Below are positions 11,261-22,669 of a stretch of 64,000 bases of DNA, piece after piece. Origin of the DNA: Lactuca virosa (lineage: Eukaryota; Streptophyta; Magnoliopsida; Asterales; Asteraceae); contig CAKMRJ010004445.1 of assembly GCA_928212115.1 (NCBI GenBank), forward strand, positions 100,345 to 164,344, written 5' to 3'. Position 1 is the first letter of the stretch; each line of letters starts with the position of its first letter. The notes below the pieces were generated by a model. That model worked only from the letters and a program-made list of their open reading frames with translations, was not told where the DNA came from and did not search any database. The position numbers and the translations under genes are program-made.

Positions 11261-13719
11261 CTAGGAGGATCACTTTCCCTCCGCCTCAAAATACTTTGCA
11301 CATGTCTTTGTAACTCTATTTCTGCTTCAAGTTCAGCTTTCTTTTCTTCTTTAGTCTTTTCGACTGCTACCCCCTTCCCTTTTCCATCAGCACCTATTAT
11401 TGGTTTCGAAGAGCTTGAACTTCCTCCTCCTGTTGCTGAACCAATTACAATCCCTTTTACAATTCGTCTTGCAATTGGTTTTGTAGTCATTATTGTTGTT
11501 GAAATGGGGTCAGTTTTCATAGGAAGAGAACTTGGAATTTGCGAAGTTAAGACTTTCCCAACAACCTTCGCATCTTCGTTTGTTTTCTTTATACCTTCTC
11601 CCTTCTTGTCATCCTTCGAACCTTTGCTCTCTTTTCTTTCTCCCCCTTGCACCCCTGTGACAGCAGGTGGGGCATTCATCGGTAACAATTGAGCAAATTT
11701 GTGAATTGGAGCAACAACCTTCTGTATTACTTGGTCGAGCACATTCAACTTCTGAGTTAAAAACTTAGGAGTCAAGAAGGACTGTTGTACAGGCTTCGAA
11801 ACCACATCCTTTAGGTCAGCAATCAAGGAAACCAGTTTCGCAAATTGATCCCTATCATCAGTTGCTTTGGCTTCGAATTTTGGTACTGTATCTTGAAAAG
11901 ATTTTATAAAATTGGTGACAGCCCCAACAATGATGTCCACCTTCTCCTGAATTGAATTGTATTGAGAATGTACGTTGTGGATTTCATGAGAAACCTCCTT
12001 CTTCAACTCTTCGATCTTGAGGTTCACATCTTCACGAACCTTTTTGACATCTTGTACGAAGAGAACATGTCTCTCTTTCGCAACATTCTTTAATTCCTTC
12101 AAGGCATTCTCAAATAACCCACCTTGAGCTTTAATTCGAAGCTCATTATTATGATCGCTTTCGTCAATTTTGTCTTGAATACGACGCTCTATAGCCTTGA
12201 GTAGAACATCGACTTCAATCCCTGAAACTGAATTCTTATTCCCAGAATCAGCTTGAGATTGGAGAATCGAATTAAGCTTTCTATTAAGAATTTTAAACTA
12301 TTTTCCTGACATAAGCATGTGATCAGGAACATCTTCTTCTTCCGAATCAAAGTGCAATTCCTCAAAAGTTCCTCCGAAACCACCTCCTTTTGTTTCATCA
12401 TCGGAATTTGGTTTCATTGGTTCCGTGGATTGATATGAGAATAACGTTGTAGATGGTTGTTGAAGTATAGTTTCAAAAATTGGAGATGATGTAGCAGTTG
12501 ATATGGGATGAATAAACGGTGGTAACGAAACTAATGAAGATGAGAGTATAGGTGGTAATGAAGATGAAAGGATAATGGGTTACGAAACGTCGACACTCAC
12601 ATGTACTCCCGTATCAGATACGTTAGCATTGATGTTAGAAATAGGAACCTCCTCAGTAACTGATTTGGTCACCACTATTTCGAGTGGAATGGTTGTGGTA
12701 GGTTCAATAGTTGTAACATTAGAAACTGACGAAACTAGAGGAGTAGAAATTACCATTGGAGAAGTCGAAACCAATGGAGTTTCCGGAATAGATTCGTTCT
12801 CAGACAAATCATCACGCACAATTATATTTCGTTTGTATCTCTTCTCCGTAAGGTGCTTCGCAACATCATGAGCCCTTCGTTTCTTTGATAGCGGAGATGC
12901 AGGAGCAGGGATTTCACGAATGACAACTCCTTTGCTGCTCACTTGTGTCTTACGAACTGTCTGGGAGTCATCAGACGAAGTTCGTTCCGTAGACATTTTG
13001 CGAAATCTCTTCAACACACCAGATTTTGATGGAACAACCTCCTTTGAAGGTTGATCAGCACCCTCTTCTACCCTCTTCGTGTCATCACCCTTCACTTTCT
13101 TGGGTGATTGTTTCGAACTCACAGCTTTAACTTCGTCACCACCTAATTTTGTCTTCTTGGATGGCTTGGATGAACCTGCTTCTACTTCGAGTAAAACCCC
13201 CGTTTCCACATCAGGGTTAATGTGCTTCAAATACTTCACAAGAATCTTGTGAGTAGGGTTCACCTTCTTTAACATGGCATCAGGAATCCTGGCAACACTT
13301 GTAAAAATATTTTCATCATCCTCCATAGCTTTCGGAAATTGATACTTCACGAATTCAGCTGTATCATCATCAACAGGGACTTGAATTCCCTCTGTTTCAT
13401 ACACTTTTTCAAGAATGAGGCTCTAGTAACGAGCACACGAAATGCCCTTTTCAACACTTGTGTTTTCCAAACTTTTGACAAACTCTTTCCATAACTGAGT
13501 GGCATAATCCACACTCAAGTCATAGTAAAGACCCATTACCATTGCATAAACTTCGAGTCTGCCCTTGTCAAGACCTACACTTCTTCCTGTTAAGCACCTT
13601 AGGTAAATCCCAAAGAAGAAGTTCCATATACACGGTAATCCTGACTTCTTGAAGTCACTGATCTTCTCGAGTGGGGGCTGATGACCCATCTCGTTGAACA
13701 TATGCAGGATTTGTTGCAT
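11240..13719 (-). pseudogene. Long non-Pol ORF replacing pol, with three in-frame stops
   Basis: A single frame runs from about 13719 down to 11134, interrupted only by TAG (13423-13425), TAA (12580-12582) and TAG (12298-12300). Each can arise by one transition from a Trp or Gln codon. Order along the protein: an N-terminal globular part with Cys/Trp/Tyr-rich helices (about 13719-13250), a long Lys/Ser/Thr/Pro-rich disordered part (about 13200-12400), a coiled-coil (about 12150-11900), then another Ser/Lys-rich linker. It follows the truncated Gag directly, where integrase and RT would be expected. Function is unknown. Confidence 0.75.
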
Positions 13720-13749
13720 CTGTAAATCAATTCGTTCAGACGATCTTAA

Positions 13750-14207
13750 TAAACTTCAATAGTTTCAGTTTCCTTTTGTCTGAATTCCTTCAGCTCTACC
13801 AAACATTGCTTAACAGAATTGATCTTCGTCTTCTCACTCCCTTGATACTTTTCCTTGAGAGTGATCTAGATCTCCTTAGCAGTTTTACAACCACAGATGT
13901 AGTTGTAAACAACAGGTGGCAATGCACCTCTCAACTCTCTTATGCAACGCTTTTCATTATTTTTCAGTCTTGTTAATTGATCTCCAACAGCAGAAGTTGT
14001 TCCAGATGAACCAATGTTCTGAACATTTGGTGGAGGTTGAACTGTTCCATTGATGCAATTCCATAATTCCTCATCCAGTCCATTCAGATAGTCTTCCATA
14101 TGATCAACCAACTGATCGTAGTACTCTGGAATCAGCATTGGAATTTTAGTTGACGATCCAAGCAGATGAGAATAAGAAGTCATCGTGTTCATGTTGAAGT
14201 TCGCCAT
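13750..14207 (-). pseudogene. Truncated copia-type Gag of the nested element
   Basis: From ATG at 14207 (minus strand) the protein has the copia Gag N-terminal look, with the LTR-proximal phrase IPEYYDQLVDHMEDYL and a helical core. A TAG at 13866-13868 replaces what is normally Trp, after which the Gag-like sequence continues to about 13750. There is no zinc knuckle; the non-Pol ORF begins just downstream in another frame. It is likely a packaging remnant mobilised in trans. Confidence 0.75.
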
Positions 14208-14462
14208 TGATGAACACACGATAAAATTCAGAAAACTCAGAAAATTTGATGAATTTGAAATTTGATCAAATGAATTGATCAGAAGCTTGTAATCGATCAC
14301 TCGATTATACAATTCAAATGCAGAATCTAATCAAATTTGTAGATCAGACGTGATTTTCAGAACCAAAAGCGCGGAAATTTTTGAGACGAGAAATGACTCA
14401 AAAACAGATGATTCATAATGAAAATCAGATCATTGCAGTTTGATTCCCGCTCTGATACCAAT

Positions 14463-14782
14463 TGTTGAAGAATTGAAATGAGAAATCGATTAAGATCAGA
14501 ATTAAACAAGCTAAAGATCAATGAAATGATAACACAATGTAAATAAGATCTGGTTTAGCTCATATTACTCTTAACAAACTCAGAGTACAAAACAGATAAC
14601 ATTCATGGAAAACTTGTTATCTAACTCTAAGCTTAGTTCCTATTTATGGGAAACCAAGAGTACAAAAAATGCTAAGTCTATACATTGACGCTTCGAACAA
14701 ACAATGACTTAGCATATAGATTACATACGAAATAAGGAAATACACTTCGACTATTTACAACACAAAGACTTCGACCCTAACA
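14463..14782 (-). mobile_element. 5' LTR of the nested element
   Basis: It is 320 bp, ends TGTTGAAG/CCCTAACA on the plus strand, with the target duplication GATGT at 14783-14787. The iMet primer-binding site lies immediately inside (plus-strand coordinates about 14449-14460). Confidence 0.92.
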
Positions 14783-14787
14783 GATGT

Positions 14788-15082
14788 CTTGGATAATACA
14801 AAGACCAACTAAAACCAATTATGTGAAGTGTTAGTCTTGATAGAAATTCGCACTAACCCTTGAATATTTGTTTTGTCAAGGAAAGTTTCTTGACAAGAGA
14901 ATATTATATGTCAAGAGGTCAGTGGGAGTTTCAAATGATCTTGAAAAGTTTCAAGAGAAAATCAAGAATAAACCTTATCGATCCTCACTAGCACACGACT
15001 TGAGTTTATAACCTATCGTGTTGACATAATTTTGTTTCTGTGCCATTCCAGTTTAAGTCAACTATGCAATATGAGTTCTAGT
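14788..15082 (+). mobile_element. Decayed copia internal region (right part)
   Basis: This continues the host copia element after the nested insertion. No readable protein is present. It is cut at about 15082 by a minus-strand gypsy relic, so the copia 3' LTR is missing. Confidence 0.5.
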
Positions 15083-15605
15083 CCAATTCCATGAATGCTG
15101 CCGGTGCGTTGGTGAGTCCAAAAGGCATCACCAAGAACTCGTAATGCCCATAACGAGTCCTAAAGGCCGTCTTCTGGATATCCTCCTCACGGACCCTCAT
15201 CTGATGATATCCAGACCTCAAGTTGATTTTGGAAAACCAAGATGCACCCTGCAACTGATCGAACAGATCGTCGATCCTCGGTAGTGGATAACGGTTCTTG
15301 ACCGTCAGCTTGTTCAACTCCTGGTAATCAATGCACATCCGGTGTGAACCATCCTTTTTCTTGACAAAAAGGATCGGCGCTCCCCATGGTGAGCTGCTTG
15401 ATCGGATAAATCCCTTCCCCAACAGCTCCTGGAGTTGTGAGGATAACTCCTGCATCTCAGGTGGCGCAAGGCGATAAGGTGCCTTGGCGATAGGCGCCGC
15501 TCCCGGAATCAAATCAATCCGGAACTCCACTTGCCTCTCGGGAGGCACACCCGGTAACTCCTCGGGAAAAACATATGAAAACTCACTTACTATGGGAACC
15601 TTCAC
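15083..15605 (-). pseudogene. Gypsy reverse transcriptase, N-terminal fragment
   Basis: About 175 codons of Ty3/gypsy Pol read cleanly on the minus strand: the protease-RT linker with LPGVPPERQVEFRIDL, then RT motifs KKDGSHRMCIDYQELNK and MPFGLTNAPAAF. The fragment stops before the catalytic DD box because the sequence switches to copia DNA at 15083. It is closely related to the pol at 46287-48115. Confidence 0.9.
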
Positions 15606-15769
15606 GATAGAACTCGGTCTCTCAGCTGTAACTCACGTATCCATCACATACGCTACAAATCCCCTGCAACCCTGCTGAAGACCCTGTCTTGCTCTGGCAG
15701 CAGAGCAGAATGCTGACCCAGATCGGGTACCCTATCCATACACTGTAAGCACTCCCCCACTAGGGTCTC

Positions 15770-16090
15770 GTATGGTCACTAACTGACGCTCGCAGTCTAT
15801 CACCGCTCCGAATCGACTCAACTAGTCCATGCCCACAATGACACAGACATCCCCCATCGCAATGGGTACCAGATCTATCGGGAACTCAACACCAAAAATC
15901 TCGAGTACACATCCCCAGATCACATCAGTAGCAAACACCGCACGCTCATCGACTATGGAAACTCTCAGAGGTTGACTCAACGCCTCTTGTCGGATGCTGA
16001 TGTGACGACTAAATGCTAATGATACAAAGGATCGACTCGCACCCAAGTCAAATAACACTAAGGCAGGTACATAACTCACAAGAAAAATAC
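15770..16090 (-). pseudogene. Gypsy aspartic protease region
   Basis: The translation on the minus strand from the splice-acceptor position 16090 gives a retroviral-type protease start, VLFDLGASRSFVSLAF, in which the usual Asp-Ser/Thr-Gly triad reads D-L-G. It ends near an IVGMD motif (about 15822), after which the frame breaks. It lies 3' of an intron-like segment that separates it from gag. Confidence 0.8.
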
Positions 16091-16152
16091 CTATACATGT
16101 TACAATATAAGCACAATATACTCAATAATAGAATAAGTAAAAGAACATATAC
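16091..16152 (-). other. Candidate Gag-protease intron (62 nt)
   Basis: On the minus strand the segment begins GTATATG and ends TATAG. It falls between the last Gag codons (PDAMAG-like end) and the first protease codons, and removing it joins the two frames in phase after the first base of a Gly codon. The unspliced frame runs into a stop inside the segment. The chromovirus at 46212-46286 has the same arrangement at the same place. Confidence 0.65.
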
Positions 16153-17333
16153 CAGCCATGGCATCAGGTGCTGCGCGGACCTCCTTCGCTGTCAGCTGAA
16201 AGGCTCTACCGTGAGCCCTCAGTACCTCGGCCTTCGCCGGCCGGCTCTCTGTAGCTCGTATAGCAGCAGGGGCAGATCCATGTGCTGATCCCTGTAGCAG
16301 CTGCGGGCAATCGGCCTTCCGATGGCCGGTCTGGTTGCAGTGAAATCAAACTGCAAACCCCTTGGGGTAATCCCTCGCGATATGCCCCTCCTTGCCGCAC
16401 TTGTAGCACACACCCGCTCTGCACACTCCATCATGACTCTTGCCGCACTTCCTGCAAGTACGGCCCTTTTGGCCTCCAGACCTCGGATCAGCGGGCTTCG
16501 CCCGCTTGGCTGCCAGCTAAGACTGTGTCGGCCGCCAATCCCTCCCCTAAGACTCCGCCTCCTCCCTGACCCGAGTCTCCAGCTCGATCTCCCTCTTCCG
16601 GGCATTTGCCTGGAGCTCAGCAAATGTCCGGTAAGTCGAGTTCGCCACGAACTCATGAATGTCCCTCCTCAGTATGCTCAAATATCGGCTCATACGTGCC
16701 TGCTCGGTAGACACGTGCTCAGGGAAGAACAAACGTCCTCTCGTGGAACATCCTCGTAATCACTGTCACTGACTCTGTCCTCTGCTTGAGGGACAAAAAC
16801 TCCTGGGCCAACCGTTCCCTCTCCACCGGGGGAACATACTCGTCTCGAAACATCACATCAAACCTCTCCCAAGTCACTGCAGTGAGATCTGCAGTAGTGT
16901 AGCTGGCTGTCACAAACTTCCACCAGTCCTTCGCTCCCAAGCGAAGGTGGTTCAGCGCGAACCGTACCCTCAAATGATCAGGACAGGATCAAGTGTAGAA
17001 ACACCCCTCTATATCAGAAATCTATCTCATCGCAACAATCAGATCCTGAGTCCCATCAAACTCTTGTGGCTTCGTGTTGCTGAACTCTCGGTACAACAAT
17101 GAGTCACCCCCCTGCAGCTTGGCAGCAGCGATAGCTGCGGTGGCTGCAGCAGCAGCCGCCTCAGTAACAACAACATATCGCTCATCAAACGTCTCAATCA
17201 GTGTGGTCATAATAGACCCAAACATCTCTGGGATAGCCTCTCGAATAGCTGCGACCACCTCATCGTGAATCATCCTGTGAATCTCATCATCGCTAACTCC
17301 ACTACTCTCAGGGTTGTGGCGCATACCCACCAT
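16153..17333 (-). pseudogene. Gypsy (Tekay-like) gag, degraded
   Basis: From ATG 17333 on the minus strand the protein reads as chromovirus Gag: an N-terminal domain with an Ala-rich run, the capsid core with AKDWWKFV and EYVPPVERERLAQEFLSLKQ, an Arg-rich linker, then cysteine knuckles near 16430-16300. It ends at the intron donor. In-frame stops (around 17022 and 16985) and frameshifts make it non-functional. Its close relative is the gag at 45020-46211. Confidence 0.8.
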
Positions 17334-17460
17334 GATGTCTCTGAAACACAACACAAAATAATCAGAGACTCGATCGAGAATACTCACACTCGATCACTCG
17401 CCCCTACTTGTTCCTTAGCACCCTAAGGATTCTTACTTGGACTGCTCACCGATCCGGGTT
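17334..17460 (-). mobile_element. Gypsy leader remnant
   Basis: This is the short non-coding stretch 5' of the minus-strand gag. At about 17460 it abuts sequence homologous to the ceramidase 5' region, so the gypsy 5' LTR has been lost. Confidence 0.4.
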
Positions 17461-18620
17461 TGGATCAACAATCCTACTAAGTCTCATCAGGTTGTTTGAA
17501 ACCCCAATAAGACAGACACCATATTCCTGATGCATTTTAGCCTATTTTTTAGGGATTTAAGTCTAATCATTTGTGACAATTGCCTGTTTATGCCACAAAG
17601 TTACAATTTTTATACCAATTTTTTCAACTATGTTTCCATTTGTTACCAATTTATGCAACCAAATTGGTATGTTTGATATTATGGTACAAATTGGTAGCAA
17701 ACCGAGACATGGCTGCATAAATTGGTAAGAAATCCAGTTTGTTTCATAAATTGGTAAAAAATTGTAACTTCCATGCGTAAGTAAGTCTTTTACAATTCCA
17801 TCATTTATTCACTTTCAGGAGTTGCTACTAAGTCAAACTAAAAATTTACTCCATGAACCCATCCAAAACCATGCCTTGTACAAAGATCAAAATCAGAAAG
17901 CTTTCAAACACCTTTTCGTTGCTTACCTTCAATGTGAATTATAAAACAGAGAACCAGTAATGATACCTCGGAACGTAAAACTCAACCAAAATATAACGAC
18001 GGGCAAGAACAATTCGAAAGTAAAGCCAAGGAATCACACTAAAAAAAAGAATTAAGGATCAATTAATAACAAATCCAACCTCGTAACAAATACCTAACCA
18101 ACTAGTCAGAATTAAACCACAAATATGGTGTCGGGCTGAATAGAGAGCTCAAAAAGTACAAAATCAGATAGAAGAATCAAATGGAGTATAAACCCTATTT
18201 CAGATAACACAATTGACAAGATCATAAGACTAAAGGGGATTGAATAATGAACAAACCTCAGATCTCAATATATTATAAATTAAAATGATGAATTGATCAG
18301 ACGTTTCAGAGCAGATGGTGCGAAGTGAAGAAGATGACAAACTGAGGGGTGTATTGTTTGGCGGCTTTGTAAAGCGGTAACAAACCATTTCATCGACATG
18401 ACTGGCATATATATAATCATTAGAGTTGTTAGCTCGTCTAACTTTTAGAGAAAATCATCCTTGTGCTTATATGAACATGAATTGGGTACCTAAACTTTTT
18501 TCTCTTGTTGATTTTATCCGTGCGGTTTCAATTTGTTTTCTGAATTAGACCCCATCATTTATGTCGTTTTTTTTTGTTAAATAGGTGTAAAGTGCACTTA
18601 GTTTATAATTTAAAATTTAA
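17461..18620 (-). pseudogene. Inverted copy of the ceramidase promoter/5'UTR region
   Basis: The reverse complement matches the 5' region of the intact ceramidase gene (about 29780-30480 minus the MITE, then on to 31270) and that of the broken copy (21838-22690, then 23046). No coding exon remains: homology ends just where the 5'UTR intron continues in the other copies, at the junction with gypsy sequence. In details around 18060-18110 it is closer to the copy at 21838 than to the intact gene. It also supplies the empty site for the MITE at 29834-30232. Confidence 0.85.
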
Positions 18621-19002
18621 AATTTTATTATTATTATTATTTGTGATAATCCAACTCTAAAACCAAGGTTATAAATAACGTGAGGCGTGATGTAACAGTA
18701 ATATCGAGCCTCAAACTTTATAGGTCTTGGTGAGGCTATGAATGTTTAAAGCGTCACTTAAAGGGCAATTTTGTATTATATAATTTATAATTTATAATAA
18801 GGGAAATTGAGTAAACTAACACTTTCTAATCTTATTTTAATAATAATAACCCTTTTTATTTTTTAAAATGACTACTTGTATTCGGAGCATTTATGGGTAA
18901 CAGATCAGCCCCGAAAATGTGGTCCCCCTTATATATATCGTTTAACTCGTTCTGGATTTCCCTTCAGTTCGAACTCTGCCATTTCAGATTACCCTATGAG
19001 GC
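18621..19002. other. AT-rich DNA, no gene seen
   Basis: There is no coding potential; short ATT runs occur near 18628-18645. It may be more distant ceramidase upstream DNA or old transposon sequence. Confidence 0.3.
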
Positions 19003-19662
19003 TGTTGAGTGCAAAGTTATGCATGAATGACTTTGTAATGGTTTGACTCTTGTAGACTCACTTGTATGTGGTAGAGTAGCCTTGTGACATGAGAGAGAGA
19101 GAGAGAGAGAGATGTAAACACCTCTATATAAGGTGGGTTCCATACCACTTGTAGAGGGTGCTTGAGAGATGTAACATTGAGAGTAGTTAGTGTGAGCTAT
19201 TTTTTTGTCTATATCTAGTTTTTACTTTTTTGTAACACCTTTCATTATCGAATACATCTGTTAGACACCCAAATCACCGTGTTCTTGGTGTTCATTTTAA
19301 TTCTGCATACCACTTGTAGAGGGTGCTTAATAGATGTAACATTGAGAGTGTTAATGTGATTTATTTATTTGTCTAGATCTAGCTTATATTTTTTGTAACA
19401 CCTTTCATGATCGAATACATCTGTTAGACACCCAAATCACCGTGTCTTGGTGTTCATTTTAATTCTGCATACCACTTGTAGAGGGTGCTTAAGAGATGTA
19501 ACATTGAGAGTGTTAATGTGATTTATTTATTTGTCTAGATCTAGCTTATACTTTTTTGTAACACCTTTCATGATCGAATACATCTCTTAGATACCCAAAT
19601 CACCGTGTTCTTTATGTTCATTTTAATTTCGCATGCTAAATCAATGCTCTTAATTCACATCA
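19003..19662 (+). mobile_element. LTR of a copia-type element with internal triplication
   Basis: It starts TGTTGAGTG and ends CACATCA, two bases before an iMet primer-binding site at 19665. A (GA)n run near 19090-19112 precedes a TATA box (CTATATAAGG, about 19123-19132). Downstream of it, a 162-165 bp segment is repeated three times. Confidence 0.75.
19141..19631 (+). repeat. Three tandem copies of a ~163-bp LTR segment
   Basis: Units start at 19141, 19306 and 19468 with CATACCACTTGTAGAGGG or a close variant. The second and third are more alike than either is to the first. They lie downstream of the TATA box and so within the transcribed part of the LTR. Confidence 0.85.
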
Positions 19663-19664
19663 AT

Positions 19665-19676
19665 TGGTATCAGAGC
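19665..19676 (+). other. Primer-binding site, initiator tRNA-Met
   Basis: TGGTATCAGAGC lies two bases after the LTR end at 19662. The internal region continues to 20010 and, after a DNA transposon, from 21723 to about 21837, without a readable gag. Confidence 0.85.
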
Positions 19677-20019
19677 GGGTATTCGAAAATCAATGTGATT
19701 TTATGGTGAGTCTCTCGATAATCTCTCTAAATCTCTTTGATTCATGCTTGCGTTCTTGAATTTTTTTATTATTTTGGTTCTTTTGGTATATTTCGTTTCA
19801 AACCCCATTGATCAAATTATTTTTTTTAAAGATCAATCATATTTTTATTCATTACTTCATATTTCGAAGCCCAAACATTTCATCAATCCATATTAAACCC
19901 AAAACATTAATTTCTTCATTTTGAGCCCAAATTGCAATCCAATATTGTTCATCATCGGTTCACTTTAAGCCCATTTATATTTGTTTTTGATCCGATATCA
20001 ATTCTGATTATTCTAAAAA

Positions 20020-21722
20020 GGGTTATTTCCATAAAAGACCCTATATTTTGACTTTTTTTCCTTTTTAGACCTAAAACTTTTTTCTTTTCCGAAAAAGACC
20101 CAACTTTTAAATGTTACTTGTTATTTTAGACCCTAACAGGTCATCAAAAGGGAAATTGAGTATTTTTATTTCATAAAAGACCCTATATTTTGTATTTTTT
20201 TTTTCCAGTTTAGACCTAAAATGTTTTTTATTTCAAGACTAGTTGTATAAAAAACATGATTATATCCTTTTAGTTTAAACATAGACATCGATTTAAACAA
20301 TGTAATTATCATGCCTACATTTATTTATGATTGGACAATTTCTTTGTCCACGTATATTTTAAAAAAAAAAAAGGTAGTTGTAAAAGTTATTTCTTCACTA
20401 CATCAAGTTCATGTAGCTTAATTTCGTCAGTGTATAAAAAACATAATTATATTCTCTTAGTTTAAATAATAGACAACGATTTAACTTTTGCATATTTTGG
20501 CATCGTATTGATTTACGCATGAAACATTTTTTTTAAACCATTACACATACAACGATTTAACTTTTGCATTAATTTATGTTCAAATGGTTTCATTCCCGTA
20601 ATATAGTTTTATGTATTTATATGTGATGTTAACATTTTTTAAGAATGTCTTAAACTTGAATCTGATATATCTAAACAAAACTATTACGAATGTTTAGGAT
20701 TAATATTTTTATGTATGTATTTGATATAATTATAACATATTATTCAATAATGGCATGACCGGTCCTGGAGATGTATATATCCTCGAATGCATAGGACGAG
20801 TCGGGGAAAAATGACCCCTATCGCTATTATAAGTTTTTTATTTTTAAATAAATGTATATATAATATATAATAAAAGAAATTGGGTCATGTGTAGCTGTCC
20901 ACTTTGCCCCCCTCAACGCTCCCCATGAATAATGGGCTAATGCTACAAAATATTCTATGGTTTTGGTTTAGGAGTATGATAGTGAATATGTTTGTTAACT
21001 GTTCTAAAAAACTGATTAAAAAAATTCGACCAAAAAAATAATATAGAAAAGTGAGAGAGGGAAATATGTCCAAACTCACGAAATTAGTATAATAGACAAA
21101 CTAAAAAAATTTATTTTGTATACAGTTTGTTAAATTACGTGGTATGTTTTTTTTCTACAAATAAAAAAAAAGTTGTTATTATGCTAAAAGATTCTTCCTA
21201 GCCATGTATTATCCATGTTACCAAAAAATATCAAATTAACATCAAACTTTTTATTAGCGGTAATAATAACATTTTTTATAAACAATATATCAGGTTTAAT
21301 GATATAATATATATACAAGATAAAGTTTAATTATATATTTTACACAAAAATAAAATTTTGGCAATTCTTCTAGGTTATATTCGCTCGAAAGATAATAGAT
21401 TAGATAACATTTTTTAGTTTATACATGTATACTTTCTTTTTTGGTGTAGTCAATAAGTACCTTATATATCTGGTCTTGAAGATTATAACCAATTTTAAAG
21501 TTGAGTTTATTTTGAAAAAAAAAACATTTTAGGCCTGAAATGGAAAAAACTATAAAATATATGGTCTTTTATGAAAAAAATACCTAATTTACCTGTTGGT
21601 GACCTGCTAGGGTCTGAAATAACAAGTAACAGGTAAAAGTTGGGTCTTTTTTGGAAAATAAAAAAGTTCTAGGTCTAAAAAGAAAAAAAGTCAAAATATA
21701 AGGTCTTTTATGGAAATAACCC
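20020..21722. mobile_element. Mutator-type non-autonomous DNA transposon (1.7 kb)
   Basis: The terminal inverted repeats begin GGGTTATTTCCATAAAAGACC and extend roughly 200 bp. The 9-bp target duplication TTCTAAAAA flanks the element (20011-20019 and 21723-21731). Long inverted repeats with a 9-bp duplication are the hallmark of Mutator-like elements. No transposase is encoded. The 512-bp element at 25995-26506 has the same type of ends. Confidence 0.85.
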
Positions 21723-21731
21723 TTCTAAAAA

Positions 21732-21837
21732 AAAACGATGTTCATAGTTCGACTTGTACGCTTGCATACCCATTTGTACCATCGGAGACTTATGTCTCAG
21801 TTCTTAATCGAGGTTGTTCTTGAAGTGTTATCGCATT
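21732..21837 (+). mobile_element. Remaining copia internal sequence before the ceramidase copy
   Basis: This is a short non-coding continuation of the element with the LTR at 19003. It joins ceramidase-homologous DNA at about 21838. Confidence 0.35.
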
Positions 21838-22669
21838 ACTTCTGATCAATTTGTCATTTTAATTTATAAATTATTGAGATCTGAGGTTTATTCATTCTTC
21901 AATCCCCTTTAGTCTTATGATCTTGTCAATTGTGTTATCTGAAATAGGGTTTATACTCCATTTGATTCTTCTATCTGATTTTGTACTTTTTGAGCTCTCT
22001 ATTCAGCCCGACACCGTATTTGTGGTTTAATTCTGACTAGTTGGTTAGGTATTTGTTATGAGGCTGGATTTGTTATTAATTGACCCTTAATTCTTTTTTT
22101 TTTGTTAGCGTGATTCCTTGGCTTTACTTTCGAATTGTTCTTGCCCGTCGTTATATTCTGGTTGAGTTTTACGTTCAGAGGTATCATTACTGGTTCTCTG
22201 TTTTATAATTCACGTTGGAGGTAAGCAATGAAAAGGTGTTTGAAAGCTTTCTGATTTTGATCTTTGTACAAGGCATGGTTTTGGATGGGTTCATGGAGTA
22301 AATTTTTTAGTTTGACTTAGTAGCAACTCCTGAAAGTGAATAAATGATGGAATTGTAAAACACTTACTTACGCATGAAAGTTACATTTTTTTACCAATTT
22401 ATGAAACAAACTGGATTCTTACCAATTTATGCAGCCATGTCTCGGTTTGCTACCAATTTGTACCATAATATCAAACATACCAATTTGGTTGCATAAATTG
22501 GTAACAAATGGAAACATAGTTGAAAAAATTGGTATAAAAATTGTAACTTTGTGGCATAAACAGGCAATTGTCACAAATGATTAGACTTAAATTCCTAAAA
22601 AATAGGCTAAAATGCATCAGGAATAGGGTGCCTGTCTGATTGGGGTTTCAAACAACCTGATGAGACTTA

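Larger units (their letters stand above)
10014..14782 (-). mobile_element. Complete non-autonomous copia-like retrotransposon, nested
   Basis: The element is 4,769 bp on the minus strand. Its LTRs (10014-10333 and 14463-14782, each 320 bp) look identical by eye, begin TGTTAGGG and end CTTCAACA in element sense, and are flanked by the 5-bp target duplication GATGT (10009-10013, 14783-14787). Next to the 5' LTR (14463-14782) is an iMet primer-binding site, TGGTATCAGAGC on the minus strand. A purine tract AAAGGGGAAGAT precedes the 3' LTR (10014-10333). It carries a Gag fragment followed by a long ORF that is not protease, integrase, RT or RNase H. It inserted recently into the decayed copia element. 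Confidence 0.92.

Noticed and set aside
11024..11692. A 222-codon plus-strand open frame
   Set aside because: It is antisense to the non-Pol ORF of the nested element, whose protein-like composition and continuous frame lie on the minus strand.
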